From Pleodorina starrii (Eukaryota; Chlorophyta; Chlorophyceae; Chlamydomonadales; Volvocaceae), in the NCBI GenBank assembly GCA_030267565.1, contig BRXU01000004.1, forward strand, positions 4,780,501 to 4,844,500: DNA of 64,000 nt, written 5' to 3'. A model generated the notes under the pieces. The model worked only from the letters and a program-made list of their open reading frames with translations, made no database searches and was not told where the DNA came from. Every line of letters begins with the position of its first letter. Position 1 is the stretch's first letter. Shown here piece by piece: positions 1 to 12,821 of the stretch. The position numbers and the translations under genes are program-made.

Positions 1-347
1 CACCCACACCCACACCCACACCCACACCCACACCCACACCCACACCCACACCCACACCCACACCCACACCCACACCCACACCCACACCCACACCCACACC
101 CACACCCACACCCACACCCACACCCACACCCACACCCACACCCACACCCACACCCACACCCACACCCACACACCCATACCACCCACACCCACACCCACAC
201 CCACACCCACACCCACACCCACACCCACACCCACACCCACACCCACACCCACACCCACACCCACACCCACACCCACACCCACACCCACACCCACACCCAC
301 ACCCACACCCACACCCACACCCACACACCCATACCACCCACACCCAC
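1..347. repeat. (CACCCA)n satellite filling an intron
   Basis: Almost pure hexanucleotide CACCCA/CCCACA repeat. A variant spacer containing CACCCATACCACC occurs twice, at about 171-185 and 326-340, so the array has a higher-order period near 155 bp. It ends in a pyrimidine-rich stretch and a CAG acceptor at 356-358, immediately before coding sequence, so it lies in the intron upstream of the first visible exon. It is not the TTTTAGGG-type telomere repeat of these algae. Such arrays are assembly-prone, so the true length may differ. Confidence 0.9.
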
Positions 348-358
348 GCCCCGCGCAG

Positions 359-2826
359 GACCAGTCGGGCGAGTCGGCCCTGAGCACCGCCGCTGCCTTG
401 GGACATGCGTCCGTGGTTTCGTTGCTGCTGTCCGCCGGCGCCAGTCCCTCGCATCGCTCCCTGGACGGCGAGACACCGCTGCACTCCGCCGCCACCGCCG
501 GCAGCGCCGAGTGCGTGCGGCTGCTGCTGGATGCGGGGGCGGAGGTGGACGTGGCGTCGGACCTGCTGCTGTCGTTCGAAGCGGTGGCGCGAATCGTGAG
601 TTGGGAGGGAGATGAAGTGGCAGGGAGAGGGGCAGGGAGAGGTGTGTTGTTGGTTTTCCTCTCAAGCCACGCATCAACTTCAGCCATTCATCATTCCTTG
701 CTGATTGTTCGCCCATGTCGTTTTGCCCCCCATGTCTTCCGGGTGGGCCGGTTGCTGCACCCAGGTCCACCAATGCCGCATGTCACCCCCTCACCCACTC
801 TTCAATCCGCCCTCTCCCCCTCTCCCCTCGGCCCTCCGCCTCCCTCCCCTTCTCCCCTCGGCCCTCCGCCGCGCAGTCGGGCCGCAAGTTCCGCAACCCC
901 AGCGAGCTTGGCGAGTGGTTTCGGCGCCAGCCCCGCGTCAGCCGCTCCCTCATGATGGACCACGCGGGCATCCTGGGGGGCTGCACGCCGCTGTCCCTGG
1001 CGGTGGGCCGGGACGCCCGCGAGGCGGCGCTGCTGCTGCTTGACGCCACCGGCTGCCAGGGCAAGGCGCCGCTCACAAAGGTGGTGCTGGTTGTGGGGGG
1101 GTGGCGGGGTGGGGGGTGGGGGTGGGGAGTTGGCTCTTGAACCCAGCATTACTGATCGTGGGGGGTAGAGAGCCAACGGGCCGGCTGATGGCCCTTCGTG
1201 CACTGCACTGCACTGCACTGCACTGCACATGACCCGGGTTCGATCCTGGAAGAGTGCACTGTGCGTGCGCAATGATGCTGCCTGACTCCCGCCGCCGCCG
1301 GCCCCGCCTCTGAAACTCCCCCGTCACTCCGGGTCACCCACCGCCCCACTGCCCTTTCTCACTCGCCGCCTTCCACCCACGACGCATTGCACTCTTAGAA
1401 CCCCTAAACCCCCCACCCCCACCCCCGCTCCGCTCCGTCCGTTCGGCAACGTCGCCTCCGTTTCACGGTTGCGGTATATCATCTTTATCACCTCCCCACC
1501 CCAAACCCCCACCCCCCGTCCGCAGGCCAAGGCCGACCTGTTACAGAGCCTCCTGGGGCTCGCTTCCAACCGGGGTTACGGCATGATGGCGGCACTGCTG
1601 CTGGACAGAATGCAGGCGTCCGGCGCGGCGGCGTTGACGGGCGCCGGCGGCGGCGACGGCCCGCCGGCGACGGCCCGCCGCGCGGCCGCCGGCGCCGGCG
1701 CGCGCTCGCGCAAGACCACCCGCGCGGCAGCGCGCGCCGCCGCGGAAGCGGCCTCCAGGACCGGCAGACGCGGAGGCGGCGGCGACAACGATCTGTTTGA
1801 TGCGCCGGAGGAGCTGATGAGAGGGGGCGCCTGGCAGGGGCAGCCGCGGCGGCCGTCGTCGCCGCCGCCGCTGCTGCCGCCGACCAACCAGCGGGCCGGC
1901 GGCGGCGGTGTCGCCGCGGAGGAGGACCCGGCGGCGGCGGCGGAGAGGGCTGCGCGGAAGTCCCGCGCGCGCGCCGCGCGCGCGACGCAGGCCGCCGAGG
2001 CGGCCGCGCAGCAGGAGCGGCAGCGTCAGGAGCAGAAGCGGCAGCAGCAGCAGGAGCGGCGGCAGCAGCAGCTGCTTGCAAAGAAGCAGATGCAGAAGCA
2101 GCAGCAGGAGCAGCAGCAGCAGCCGCAGAAACCGCGCGGCGAGGCGCGAGTGGCGGAGAACGCCGGCGCCGAGCTGCGGGAGTACATCCTGCAGGAACGG
2201 CAGAAACTGCGGAAGAAGCTGGGGCTGGACCAGGACGCGGACGCCGGCGGCGGAGCCGCCGCCGCCGCCGCCGCGGCGACGGAGTCGCCGGAGGCGGCTG
2301 CCGCCGCCGCCGGAGGCGGCGGCGGCGGCGAAGCCGCCGCCGCGGCATCATCCGACTTCCTGTGCCGATGCTGTCTGCGGGCTGACGCGATGGACCCGCG
2401 GGTCGCTGCTGTCGGCGCTTCGGCGGCGGCGGCGGGTAACGGTAAAGATGAAACCGCAGCGGCGGCGGGAGGCGGGGCGGACGGGAAGGGGAGCGGTGCA
2501 GCGGGGGACGGGGCGGTGGCGTGTCAGGTGGATCCAGAGGGCGGGGCGGTGGGGCCGCGGCAGCGGCGGCTGGTGGTGCGGTGCAGCGGCGGCTGTCAGC
2601 TGGACTACCACTACCCTGCCTGTTGGCGCCAGGTAGAGACGCTGCTCAAGGCGGCGCGGAGCGACTACCACGGGCTCAAGGCGGGCAAGGGCGCATCGCA
2701 TGCCGCCGGCATCGCCTGCTGGTCTCGGAGCTGTACGGGTGTCGTACTGTCCGCCTGCGTGATGGAGGGCCCGTCGGAGCAGCCCCGCTTCCGGCAGCAG
2801 CTCTACACCTCCCCCAGCCTCGCGCA

Positions 2827-2862
<36 letters not shown>

Positions 2863-5800
2863 CGGGAAAGGCGGCGGAGGCGGAAGCGGCAGGGGCCAGC
2901 AGGCTGCAGGCGGCGGCGGCGGCGCCGCCGCTGCCGATGATTCGACCGCCGTCACCTCCGCCGCCGTCGCTCCCGCCGGCAAGAAGGGCGACCGACAGAA
3001 GACGCAGTGGCAGCAGCAGTCTTGGTACGGCGAGTACGAAGGGTACGACGACGCGGAGGCCGGCGGCGGGGACGAGGTTCCAGGACCGGGCGGTCAGGAT
3101 CGGGACCTGGACGGGGCTGCGGGAGGCGGAGAGGAGGGCGAAGCCGAGGGGGCGGAGGAGGCGGAGGGCCCGCGCGCGGCGGAGGTTGTCGACCTCTCTG
3201 CGGTCACTCTGGTGCCTCTCAATCGGCGACAGGCGCTGGCGGAACTGGGGCTAGGGCTGGAGGCCCCGGCGGCTGAGGACGGCGCGGGTCCGGTGTCGGT
3301 GGATGACGTGGAGCCGGCGCCGCTGGTTGGCGGCTGCGCCGCCGCCGCCGCCAAGGGCCGCGGCAAGCGCGGCGTGAAACTCAGCCTCACGGAGCTTCAC
3401 GGCGGCACGGCGGAAGGGGGGGAGCCGCCGGGCGGCGAGGAGGGGTCGTTGAGCGACCGGTCGTTGCTGTCGGGCCCCCAAGGCAGCCGGCAGCAGCAGC
3501 ACCACCATCCCGGGGGGCCCGACGGCGGCGGTGCGTGGCGGGACTCGGCCTCGCTGCCCTTCGCCGTGCGGCCGATGTGGGAGCGAGACGAGGGTGCGCA
3601 CGGCAGAGGCGTCGGCGGCGGCGGCGGCGCAAACCGCCACGGCCAGACGCACGGCGCGGCGTGGGCAGCGGGCAACGGCGGCGGCGGGCCCGCGGCGCAT
3701 GCGGGTCAGCAGCAGGCACGGTGGTCGTCCGTCGCCCAGAGCGCCGCCATCAGTGCCATGTCCGGCGCTGCCGCGGCGCCGCCGTCGCCGTCGGGCCAGA
3801 GCGCTGGCGCCGGCAGGGCGGCGGCGGCGCCGCCGCCGCGGCCGCCGGTGACGGAGGAGGAGTTTCCGTCGCTGCTGCCGATGAATGGCGGTGGCCCGGG
3901 GGCGGCGAAGGCGGCGCAGGAGGCGACCACTGACCCAATCATCAAGGCGATCCAGCTGCTCAAGGTGGGGGAACAAAGGGAATGGAATGGAGGACGTGTG
4001 TGGGGCAGCAGGGGTCAAGACAAAGCTGCGGCTGGGGGCGGGGCGTACTCACTCGGTCCTTTCACTCTCTCCTTTTCCTTCGTTCCCCTCCTAACATCCA
4101 ACAACCAACAACCGCATTCCGACGACTGCCACGTAATCAGAAGCCCTACCCTCCCTCCCCCGTCCCTCGCCTCCTCCGTCCTTCACTGGGGTTCCTCCTC
4201 TCTCCTCGACCCCTCCCGCAGGTCCCCGGCGCCGACATCCTCACCCCCCACCTGCTGCTGGAAGGCCCCTGCCTGCGCCAGCTCTACACCCTCATCTTCC
4301 GCGGCCGGCCCCGCGTCGCCGACGCTCAGTTGTCCGCCCTGCTGGACCGCTACGGCTGCATGACGGCCTTCCAGTCCTTCGGCGACGGCGACGCCGTCGC
4401 CGCGTCCTTCCGCAGCGAGGAGGTGGCGTCGGCGGTGGCGGCGGGGCTGGGCGCCGGCGACGCGCAGGGGCTGCTGGGGCCCGGCAGCGTCGCCGGCGGC
4501 GGCGGGCTGGAGGTGAGCTGTCTGCTGGAATTCCCCACGGATGACGCGTTGGCGCGGGAGATGCTGCAGGCGGAGAGAGCGGCGGGCGGGTTTGGCGGCG
4601 GAGATGGAGGTGGAGGTGGAGATAAGGGCGCGGTGGGCCGGGCGGCGGTGTCGAAGTTGAAGGTGGACGCGGCGCCGTTTGTGCCGGGCAGTGGTGGGGG
4701 AAGTGGTGGGGGAAGTGGCGGTGGTCAGCAGCAGCAGCAGCAGCCAAAGCTGAAGGTCGACGCGGTGCCGTTCGTGCCGGGCGCGAGCTCGGCAGCGGCG
4801 GCCGCCGCAGCCGCCGCAATGGCAATGGCGGGGACGGCGACGGCGGCGAAGGCTGGGGCAGTGGCGGAGCCGCCTGCGGGGCGGCTAGGGGCGGCGGGGT
4901 CGACGGCGGCGGCGACGGCCGCGACGGCGCAGAGGATGCTGGCGGAGACGGCGGCGGCGCGAGGCGCGGCGGCGGCGCCGCCGCCTCCGCCGCCGCCGCG
5001 GCCGGCGGACGGCCATCAGGGCATGCCAATGACGAGCGCAGTGCCAGCGTCCGCGGCGACGGTCTCGGGAGCAACGGGCGTCCTGGCCCGCGCCTACAAC
5101 AGCGGCCAGGCCGACACGCGCGCCAATAGCGCCGGCGGCAGCAGCAGCCGAGACGATGACTTTGCTTGCTGGTCGACGGTACAATCGGGCGCTGCCTCCT
5201 GGACTGAAGATGCCTGGTCCAGCAGCCTGCCGCCGCCCGCTGCCGCGCCTGCGCCCACCTACCGGTACCCGCCGGTCGTCGCGGACACATCACCGCCGCC
5301 GCCGCCGCCGCCAAGGCAACCGCCGCCGCCGCCGCCGCCGAGGCAGCCGCAGCCTCCACCGCCACCGCGACCGCAGTCGCCGCCTGCTGCTACTACTGCT
5401 GCTGTTGCTGCTGCTGTTGCTAAGCCCAGCATTGCCGCACCACTGCAAGAGGTGGCTCCTGCAGCGCCGGGGGCCATGGCAGCACCCGCGGCACCGGCGG
5501 TCCTCGCAGCTCCAGCACCGAACTTTGCACCGCCCGCGCGGCAGCTGGTCGTGGCGGCCTCACTGACATCCGTGGCGGCAGCGCCCGCGTCCGTGGTGGC
5601 GCCTGTGGTGACGGCGGTGCCCCTGGTGCAGCTCGCCGCGGCGCCGCCGCTGCCCGTCCGAGTCACGACGCCAGCCGGCATTCTGCTCCATCTGCAACAG
5701 CAGAGGCAGCAGCAGTCGCCGCCTCCGCAGGTTACACAGCAGCAACAGCAAGCGCTACTGCCGCCGCCGCTGCTGCAGCCGCCACAGCAGCAGCAGCCGC

Positions 5801-6399
5801 AGCGGCTTGTCGTGCCGTGTCCCGTGCCGGTACTGGATGATGATGATGATGAGGAGCAAGGCAACGAGGACGCGTTGGCGCCCACCACATACAACAGCGG
5901 CGCCCCGCCCCGCCCGCCCTCGGCGGAACTCGAGTCGCCCGCGGCGCCGCCGGCCTCGCGTGCAGCCACGCCGGCGGAAGCCGCGGCGGCGGCGGTTCCG
6001 CCGCCCCTGCTGCCGCTGTCGCCGATAATGGCTGCCATCGCCACCGCGCCGCGGCCCAGCGCCGCCCTGCTTGCCATGCCCTGGCTGGCACCCCGACCTG
6101 CGGTGCAGACGGCGGCGCCGGCGGGGCCGCTGCCGGTGACGGCGACGGAAGCTGCCGTGCCGGCGGCGACTGCACCTCATCCGTCGACGCCGCCCGCGGC
6201 CGTCTGGCCGGCGGCCGCGACCGCAACGGTGGAGGCTCCGGTCGCTTCGGGCGGTGGGGACTGGGCGAAGGGCGCCGCGGTGGCGGCGGGGGCAGGGGTG
6301 ATGTCGCCGGGCGTCTCCGTGCTGCATGCAGGCAATGAGGAGGAGGACAAGGAGGAGGCCGATGCGCTGGAGGATTTGATGGGGCTGTGCCTGGGTTAG
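359..6399 (+). CDS. Ankyrin-repeat, Cys/His-rich low-complexity protein (5' partial)
   Basis: Exons read as 359-595, 877-1080, 1526-3964 and 4222-6399 (stop TAG). All junctions are GT-AG and in phase 0, giving 1685 codons without the 5' end. The first exon encodes two ankyrin repeats (GETPLHSAATAGSAECVRLL, LLLDAGAEVDV) and exon 2 continues with SRSLMMDHAGILGGCTPLSL. Exon 3 has a Gln/Arg-rich coiled-coil stretch, then a Cys/His cluster (CRCCLRADAMDP, CSGGCQLDYHYPACW, IACWSRSC at about 2360-2745) that looks zinc-binding, RING- or PHD-like, perhaps of TTC3/DZIP3 type. Long polyQ and polyA/G tracts follow. Exon 4 opens with a compact globular segment (HLLLEGPCLRQLYTLIF to EEVASAVAAGL, 4240-4445) that is weakly RRM-like, then a long disordered Pro/Ala/Gln tail with an acidic patch near 5835-5870. 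Ankyrin repeats with a Cys/His module suggest a scaffold or ubiquitin-ligase-like role, which is inference. No specific gene recognised. Confidence 0.75.
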
Positions 6400-8202
6400 G
6401 AGGGGTGCGCGACGCGTCTGGGACAAGGTATGGGAGCGGCAGGAGTCAAACGGAGTCAAGCGGAGTTAAATGAGGGCGAAGAGGAGGGAGCAAGAAAGAG
6501 GAGAGGGCAGGGGACTCTTCAGAGCACTGTCGTAGCAGGTCAGCACTGGTTGGTTTGCCTTCTCTGTGCTCAACCAGCGCTGACCTGCTCTGCACCTCTG
6601 ATCAGAGCGATTTTGGTGATTTGGTCAATCTGTGGGTTGGGCAGTTCCCAGAGGGCTCAGAAGGTCGCGGCAGGCTACTGCCTGTCCGTGCAGGCTACTG
6701 CTCGGACTGGTGAGCTGGTGGTGTGCGTGTGTGTGTGTGTGTCGGGAGTTGGGGCCCCAGGCGTTTGGGATGCGGAGTCCGGGTTGGGTAGCGGAGAGCG
6801 GGTGGGAGTAGCGGTTCGGACTGTGCTTGGATTAGGATTAGGAGGAGGAGTTTGCGTTGCGGTGGCTGAGAAATCGAAGGAGCGGTATACAGGCTGTGTT
6901 GGCAGCGGAAACGATGGGGTCAGGCCAGAAATGGCAGCAGCGGTAGCAGCAGCGGCAGCAGTAGCAGCAGCAGTAGCAGCAGCAGTAGCAGCAGTGATAG
7001 CAGCGAGCGGACTAGCTTGCCATAGCGCATATTCTTGCATAGCATACCAGACACCAAACAGCAGCTGAGATTGCAGCTGTGTGCCCGGTCCCGGGGAGCC
7101 ACCGCGCGATGCTGCAGGCAGGGCGGGCGGCGTGCTGGTGGTGGTGGTGGGGAGTTGTGAGGAGTTGTGAGGAGCGCGGGTTTTCCCATGTCAGGCAGCT
7201 GAGGCGTAATAAAGAGGAGACCGTGGTGATGGGCAGCTGGGTTAGGGAAGGGTTTACCGGCGGTGGTAAACCACAAGCGACCGACGCCGAGCATGAAGGG
7301 CTGAGCGGCCCTTTTCCCTCGGTCGTGGTGCACGTGCCGTACATGGGAAGTACAGAGGTTTGGGGGGTGCTCCGTCGCCGTACCGCCAGCACGGTACAGC
7401 TCTGGTCCTGGCAGCTGCCCATTGAATCTTATTGACAGAAGCAGCGCACTCCCGGGTAGCTGGAACCGTGTCTGGTGGGCCCATGGCAAAAGGTCCATAC
7501 CTCGTGGACAAAAGTGTGCGACAACACGGGATGTACAATCGTCTTGTGTTGCAAGGGGGCCTTATACGGTATAGGGGATTTGATCGGTGATGGGAGGAGG
7601 GCCCAGATGACAAGCGGGGCCCCAGCCAGCAGGGAGACCGGCTGCAGTGCTGTGCAGCACACTTCCGTACATTTATCGACTTCCGTACAAGTTATCGACG
7701 CCCAAACTGCGGTTTGGTGCTTGGTGCGGCGGCGCTTTTGTTGTGGACGGCGTGGCGTTTGGGGGTGTCGTTGCCATTGCTGTAGGATGCAGTGTGGACT
7801 CTTGTGTCACACTGCAGGGTGGAGCTGTGTGTTCACTCGGGTAGGTCACGCTAGCGGGACCAACGAGAAATATACATGGCTTTCCCTGCATCTGGGCCGC
7901 AGGCCTACCGATACCTTTTGGCAGGAGCCCATTCCTCCTCGCATCCCACCTGGATCCCCCTGCTTCTGGTCGACTTTGCTGCCCCCAGCACCAACCGTAC
8001 AGGCTGTACAGGCTAGACAGACTGTTCATCCTACCCCAGGGTCGGCAACTTGCGAAGGAGTGCCTAAGAAAAGCCACCAAGGCCCACCAGCAACAAGCCT
8101 GCACGGCGCACGAAGCGTGAAAGAATGTCACACACCCCCAAAAGCCCGAGGGTGGCAAGGATGAGATGTCCGCCACCGCGAGACAGCGAGCGGAGCACCG
8201 GA

Positions 8203-8334
8203 GACAGGACGCCTACCAAGCTCCTGGAAAACAACACGCAAGTAGCTCCCAACTGAGCACCCGGACAGGAAGCGCTCACCAAGCGCCTGGAAAACAACAC
8301 GCAAGTAGCTCCCAACTAAGCACTTGGACAGGAA
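8203..8334. repeat. 63-bp tandem repeat, two copies
   Basis: The segment containing CTGGAAAACAACACGCAAGT starts at 8224 and recurs at 8287. The copies are nearly identical over about 60 bp. The repeat is intergenic or in a 3' UTR. Confidence 0.8.
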
Positions 8335-8725
8335 GCGAAAATTAGCCCGTACAGTCCTTGAATTTAGCCTTCCGAACTGCCCATACCCTGAAAATTAGAC
8401 CATAGTTTGCAGCAACGAGCGTCTTGGCCATGCCTGCCTGATTATTTTGTCGTACAACTGCCGGAACGTCAGCCCGTTAGGGTTTAAATTGGCCAAAGCT
8501 GCTGTTGCTACGCACTTTATACGCCCGACCGCGAGAGTATGGCACAGACGTATTGCACTTGATTACCCTATGCATCTGCCCTTCTACGCTAAGTTTCGGG
8601 TGTCTTTCTCGTTACTCTCGTTCGCATACATGTCGAATTAATCACTCCTAATCAAATTCGCATCAGGGAAAAAACATCCAAAAGTGCATTGCTGGGTGTC
8701 AGCTTGTTCGATAGTGGGGCACGCC

Positions 8726-8730
8726 TGTAA
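8726..8730 (+). terminator. Candidate TGTAA polyadenylation signal
   Basis: First TGTAA pentamer downstream of the stop at 6399 on the + strand, 255 bp before the next start codon. The position fits a compact tandem gene pair, but the implied 3' UTR is unusually long, so cDNA ends are needed. Confidence 0.35.
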
Positions 8731-8984
8731 TGCGACTTTTGCGTGCAGCTCAAAGGCACGGAAGCGGTAAGCAAATTTCCCCTTCAAGGCATGAAGAGCA
8801 AAAATATATGGTCGTGCCTGCCCGGGATGCCTCGGGAGCCTGCCCTCATAGCCCCCATTACCTGCGCCTTGCGCCTACCCAAGCCTGCAAACCCGTGCTG
8901 CATCCCCCAGGCCGTTCCCGCTCCGCCGCGCAGCAGCGCTGCACTTGTTGCGCCGCTACCTCCTCCTCGGCTCCCCCGTCCACC

Positions 8985-11900
8985 ATGCTGGCGCGGCTGC
9001 GTGACGCGCTGCCCAACGCCCGGGACCTGCATGAAGCCTTCACGGCCATTCCACCAGGTAAGGAGCAGCGAGATCAGACAAACCTGGAGCGGGTCAGCGT
9101 CGGATTCGGGAGCCTGTGACCTGCGCCGACAGGTTGCAGACAGACGGGCATACGGTAGAATGACAGCAGCGACCCTGCGAAAGGCGGACAGTGAAGCTAT
9201 CCAGCCGAGCGGGGGGTTTGCAGTGCCGCACGCACGAGGGGCTGCCTGCGGTGCAGTTCAGGGCTCAGCGCTTAGGTGCTGCGCACACGGCGGATGTGGG
9301 TTGTTGCCGTATGAGGAACCCCGGCACGGATGTGGGTTGTTGATGTATTAGGGAAACTTGCACAAATGGAAAAATGGAGGTTGTTGTCACACTGCATGGG
9401 TGACTGGGGGTCTGTCGAGTTGCACGCCGAGGCCGAGGAATCTCTGAGGCGCGTTCGGTGTATGTAACCCCATAGCCTGTCTGCATGTCCTTGACTTGTG
9501 TCGTTGTGTCGTTGTGTGTTCGCAACTTCGCATGCATCCTAACCGCATGCAGGCCGGGTCATCCGCTGCGCCAACCCCTCATCCACCCGCCCGGAGGACG
9601 TGGAGTACCTGCTTGGAGAGCTGCGAGTGCGGGACCTGGTGAGTGAAGGGGTTACCGGGTATTTCAGGAGGTCATGAGTGAGCGGGTGGGTGAGTGAGCG
9701 AGCGAGTAAGTAAGCGAGTGAGTGAGTTAATGAGTGAGTGAGCGAGTGAGGGAGTGAGCAAGCGAGTAAGCGAGTGAACGAACGAGTGAGTGAGTGAGCG
9801 AGTGGGTGAGTGACTGAGTGAACGAGCGAGTGAGCGAGTGAGTGAGCAAGTGGGTGAGTGAGCGAGCGAGTGAGTGAGCGAGTGAGTGAGTAATTCGTGG
9901 ATCGATTGGCTGTCTAGGGTGACCGACTGGGCCCTGGCAGGGCGGGAATGGAGGTTATGGGTCGCGAAACATTGAGAGGGAGAGCGGGATTGAGAGTGAC
10001 GGAGATGGGGACTGGAGCGCGGTGCTGTGCGGCGGGTGGTTTTGCGAGCCCAGTGGGCGAAGCATCTAGCCACTACCCTACCCTACCCTATCCTAGCGCC
10101 ATTCTACACTCTCCACCCTTCGGCCTCCCGCTGCGCCCCCGCTGTCCGACCCACACAAACCGCACAACCCCCGCGCGGTGTGGCCCCTCCCGCTCTCGGC
10201 GACCCAGATCGACCTGCGCGCCGCTGAGGAGATCCTCGAGGACGACAGCGGGTCGGCGCTGATGGGGCGAACCGTGATGCTATCCTACCGGCGAGGCTGG
10301 TGGAGACGGGGACAGGTGGGGTAGAGAGTATGAAAGACCAATCAGGCGGGTGGGGTACCAAAGGAGAGACCGTGGCGTAGGGATGTAGGCGACCCAGAAC
10401 CCAACAAGGCCTGCCTATCAGACATACCCGCTACCTTACCATATGGGGGTGAATGCTTGGTGTCTTGGGGTCGTTGGCGGGCGGCATGGCTTTTTGCGAG
10501 TTGGGGAGGTGTGGTTTGGGACCGGTGGGTCGCTGCCTCGGGCAAGCGCCGTTGCCGGCCTCTGGGTCCCGGATGGTGGACGGCCTGGGGGCAAGTAACC
10601 AGCTAGCCGGGGCAATAAATCGGCAGCATCTGGAACCCCGTGGCAGCCGTGGGGGCGGCAGCAGCAGCTTGCGACGTCTCGGCAAAGCACGCAGTGCCAT
10701 ATGCTGCTGAATGTTTTGGGGAGTGGGCGTCTGCGTAGGGATTACCGGTATGCTGCCGTCTGCCGCCGTTGTGGTCCGTCCGCAAGTCCGTCCCTGACCG
10801 GCCCTCACGATGCTCCCTTTCTCGGCCGCCCGCCCGCCCGCCCGCTTGGCATTCCCGTTGCTGCACCGCCGCCCCGCCGCCCCACCGAGCAGCTCCTGGT
10901 CGATCAGCAACCGCCAGCCGGGGCGGCCGCAGCCGCCAGCCCCACCTCCGCCGGCGGCGACCCCTCCTCAGCTGCGGACCCCGCCAGGATGACGACAACG
11001 CAGAACGGCAGCAACAACGAAGTAGCGTCGGAGGCAGCGGTGGTGCCAGCGCCGCCGCGGTCGTCCTCCGATGATCCACCGACGGCGGCGGCGGCGGCGG
11101 CGCTCGCCGTCGGCACCACGGCACCGATTTCGAGTGTAGCAGCGGATTCCAGTGTTACGGCTACCGCAGGCGAGGGCGCGGCCGTGGCTGCGGCGGCGGC
11201 GAAGACTGTGTTGGCGGTGCGTCACAACATCTCGCTGCTCGACCGCGGACGCTACTACATCAGCCTGGCCTCGCGCATCCCCACCACCACAACCGCCGCC
11301 GCCATCCTGACCAACTTTGTGAACAAGCACGCGGCGCGGTCGATGCTGCTGCCGTACGTGAACGGCGGCGGGCTGCCCATGCTGTACGAGATGCTGCTGG
11401 AGAGCTCGCGGCCCGAGATGTGCCGGGTGCGATGTGTGCGATGCGAACATGTGTGCGGCTGCGGGTGCGGGTGCCCTTCATTCACTGGACGGTTACACAT
11501 CACTCCGCACCGCACCTCGCTCAGCACCACAATGATATTGCGCCGCTGCCGGCTGCCGCTGCCGCGGCGGGCCTCGTGCCAACGCGCTTTGCTGATGCTG
11601 TCCGCTGTCCCGCTGCCTCCGGGTGTTGCCAACGCCGCCGTCGTCGTCGTCCGCTGCGCCCTGTGCTGCGCCAGGTGCTGGAGGTGCTGCTTGCGGCCGC
11701 GGAGTCGCGCCACTGCGCCATGTTCTTCTGCCGGGCGGGCAAGGACCGCACGGGGCTGGTGGCTGCGATGGTGCTGTCGGTGGCGGGGGCGAGTGAGGAG
11801 GCCATCGTGGAGGACTATGCCAGGTGTGTATGGGGTGTGTTGTGGGGGTCTGGGTGGGCGGGGTGATAAAAGCGTTACCGCAGCGGAGGGACGTAGGTGT

Positions 11901-12652
11901 CCGAGGGGATTTGCTTGGGCAGAGGAGGAGCATGGTCGTCCCGAGGCCGGGGCGGGAACTGGGTAAGGAGGGGCTACATGCGGTGGCCCGTGAAGGCGCG
12001 TGATGCACGGAGATAAAGATGACCCGTGTCTGGTCCCCCCGCAATGATGGTACAGGACAGCGAGGTAAGCAGGGCGCCAGGGTTGAGTGTGGGTTGAGCT
12101 CGGGCAAGCCATTTGTGAGGCTTACGAGCTGCCCCCAGCTGGCGCTGGCGCTGGCGCTGGCGCTGCCCTCCGTGTGCGGAGTGCGGAACTCCGCTCCACT
12201 GGCGATGTGGGTCCCCGACTCCCCAACGACCCCTTCGCCAATGCCACCGGAAGCTCACCCCGACCGCGCGCTCAGCTCCAGCACAGCAAGCCTACAAGAT
12301 AATCAAGATTACTGACTGAGCCCTGCGGCCCCGAATATCCCGGTCCCGGTCCATTGCTCCCGCCGCCGCCGCTGCCGCCGCCGCCTCACGCCTCCGGCTC
12401 CGAATCTGCCTCCGGCCGTCCGGCGCCAGGTCGGACGCGTACCATCGGGTGGCTCTGGCGGGGCTGGAGAGTCGGGAGGAGCTGGCGGGGTTGGACCGGG
12501 CCACCTTTGAGCGGGCGCCCCCGGAGGTGATGCGCGCCACCCTGGAGCATGTACGACGGCGGTACGGCTCCATCTCGGAGTACCTGACGGGTATAGGCTT
12601 CGGGCCCGACCGCCAGCGGCGGCTGCGGGAGGTGCTCACGAGCGCGTGGTGA
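8985..12652 (+). CDS. Atypical tyrosine phosphatase (CRAGKDRTG active site)
   Basis: Exons 8985-9057, 9553-9638, 10208-10315, about 10893-11426, 11675-11823 and 12430-12652 splice in consistent phase to 390 aa. The N-terminus (MLARLRDALPNARDLHEAF, then RVIRCANPSSTRPEDVEYLL and LRVRDLIDLRAAEEILED) has the layout of the Y_phosphatase3 family, in which an N...A...lgir.iiDLR block precedes the P-loop. The catalytic C-x5-R is in exon 5 (FFCRAGKDRTGLVAAMVLS): Cys nucleophile, P-loop Arg, then the GKDRTG signature usual in this family. The following EDYARSDAYHR matches the family DY.S element. The start of exon 4 encodes about 110 low-complexity Ala/Ser/Pro residues, so its acceptor (10893) is the least certain junction. 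Substrates in this family include phosphotyrosine and phosphoinositides; which applies here is unknown. Probably cytosolic, since no signal peptide is visible. Confidence 0.85.
9676..9892. repeat. Degenerate (GAGT)n microsatellite in a phosphatase intron
   Basis: About 215 bp of GAGT/GAGC tetranucleotides in intron 2 of the phosphatase gene, between the exons ending 9638 and starting 10208. Confidence 0.9.
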
Positions 12653-12821
12653 TCCGAAGCGAGGCGATACGAGGCGTCATCATCGCAATACGAGACTGGT
12701 ACTGCCGAGATGTCATTGGATCCTAACCTCCCAACGGTTGACCGGTTCTTGGCGGGAACTGAATCGTTGCGCGCCCGACAGCAATGTCCGAGGTGCGGAG
12801 TGTGGCGCGGCGCGCCAGGCC

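Larger units (their letters stand above)
6400..8984. other. Intergenic: long 3' UTR of the ankyrin gene and phosphatase upstream region
   Basis: No convincing gene in 2.6 kb. The first TGTAA, the polyadenylation signal of these algae, after the stop codon is at 8726-8730, so the upstream gene may have a 3' UTR of about 2.3 kb. A GCA-rich microsatellite lies near 6930-7005 and a 63-bp tandem duplication at 8203-8334. The stretch 8400-8700 is more AT-rich and may hold the phosphatase promoter. Open frames here lack splice or composition support. Confidence 0.5.

Noticed and set aside
1..347. Telomere at the window start
   Set aside because: The repeat is CACCCA, not the TTTTAGGG/CCCTAAAA repeat of volvocine algae, and it leads directly into a splice acceptor and coding exon.
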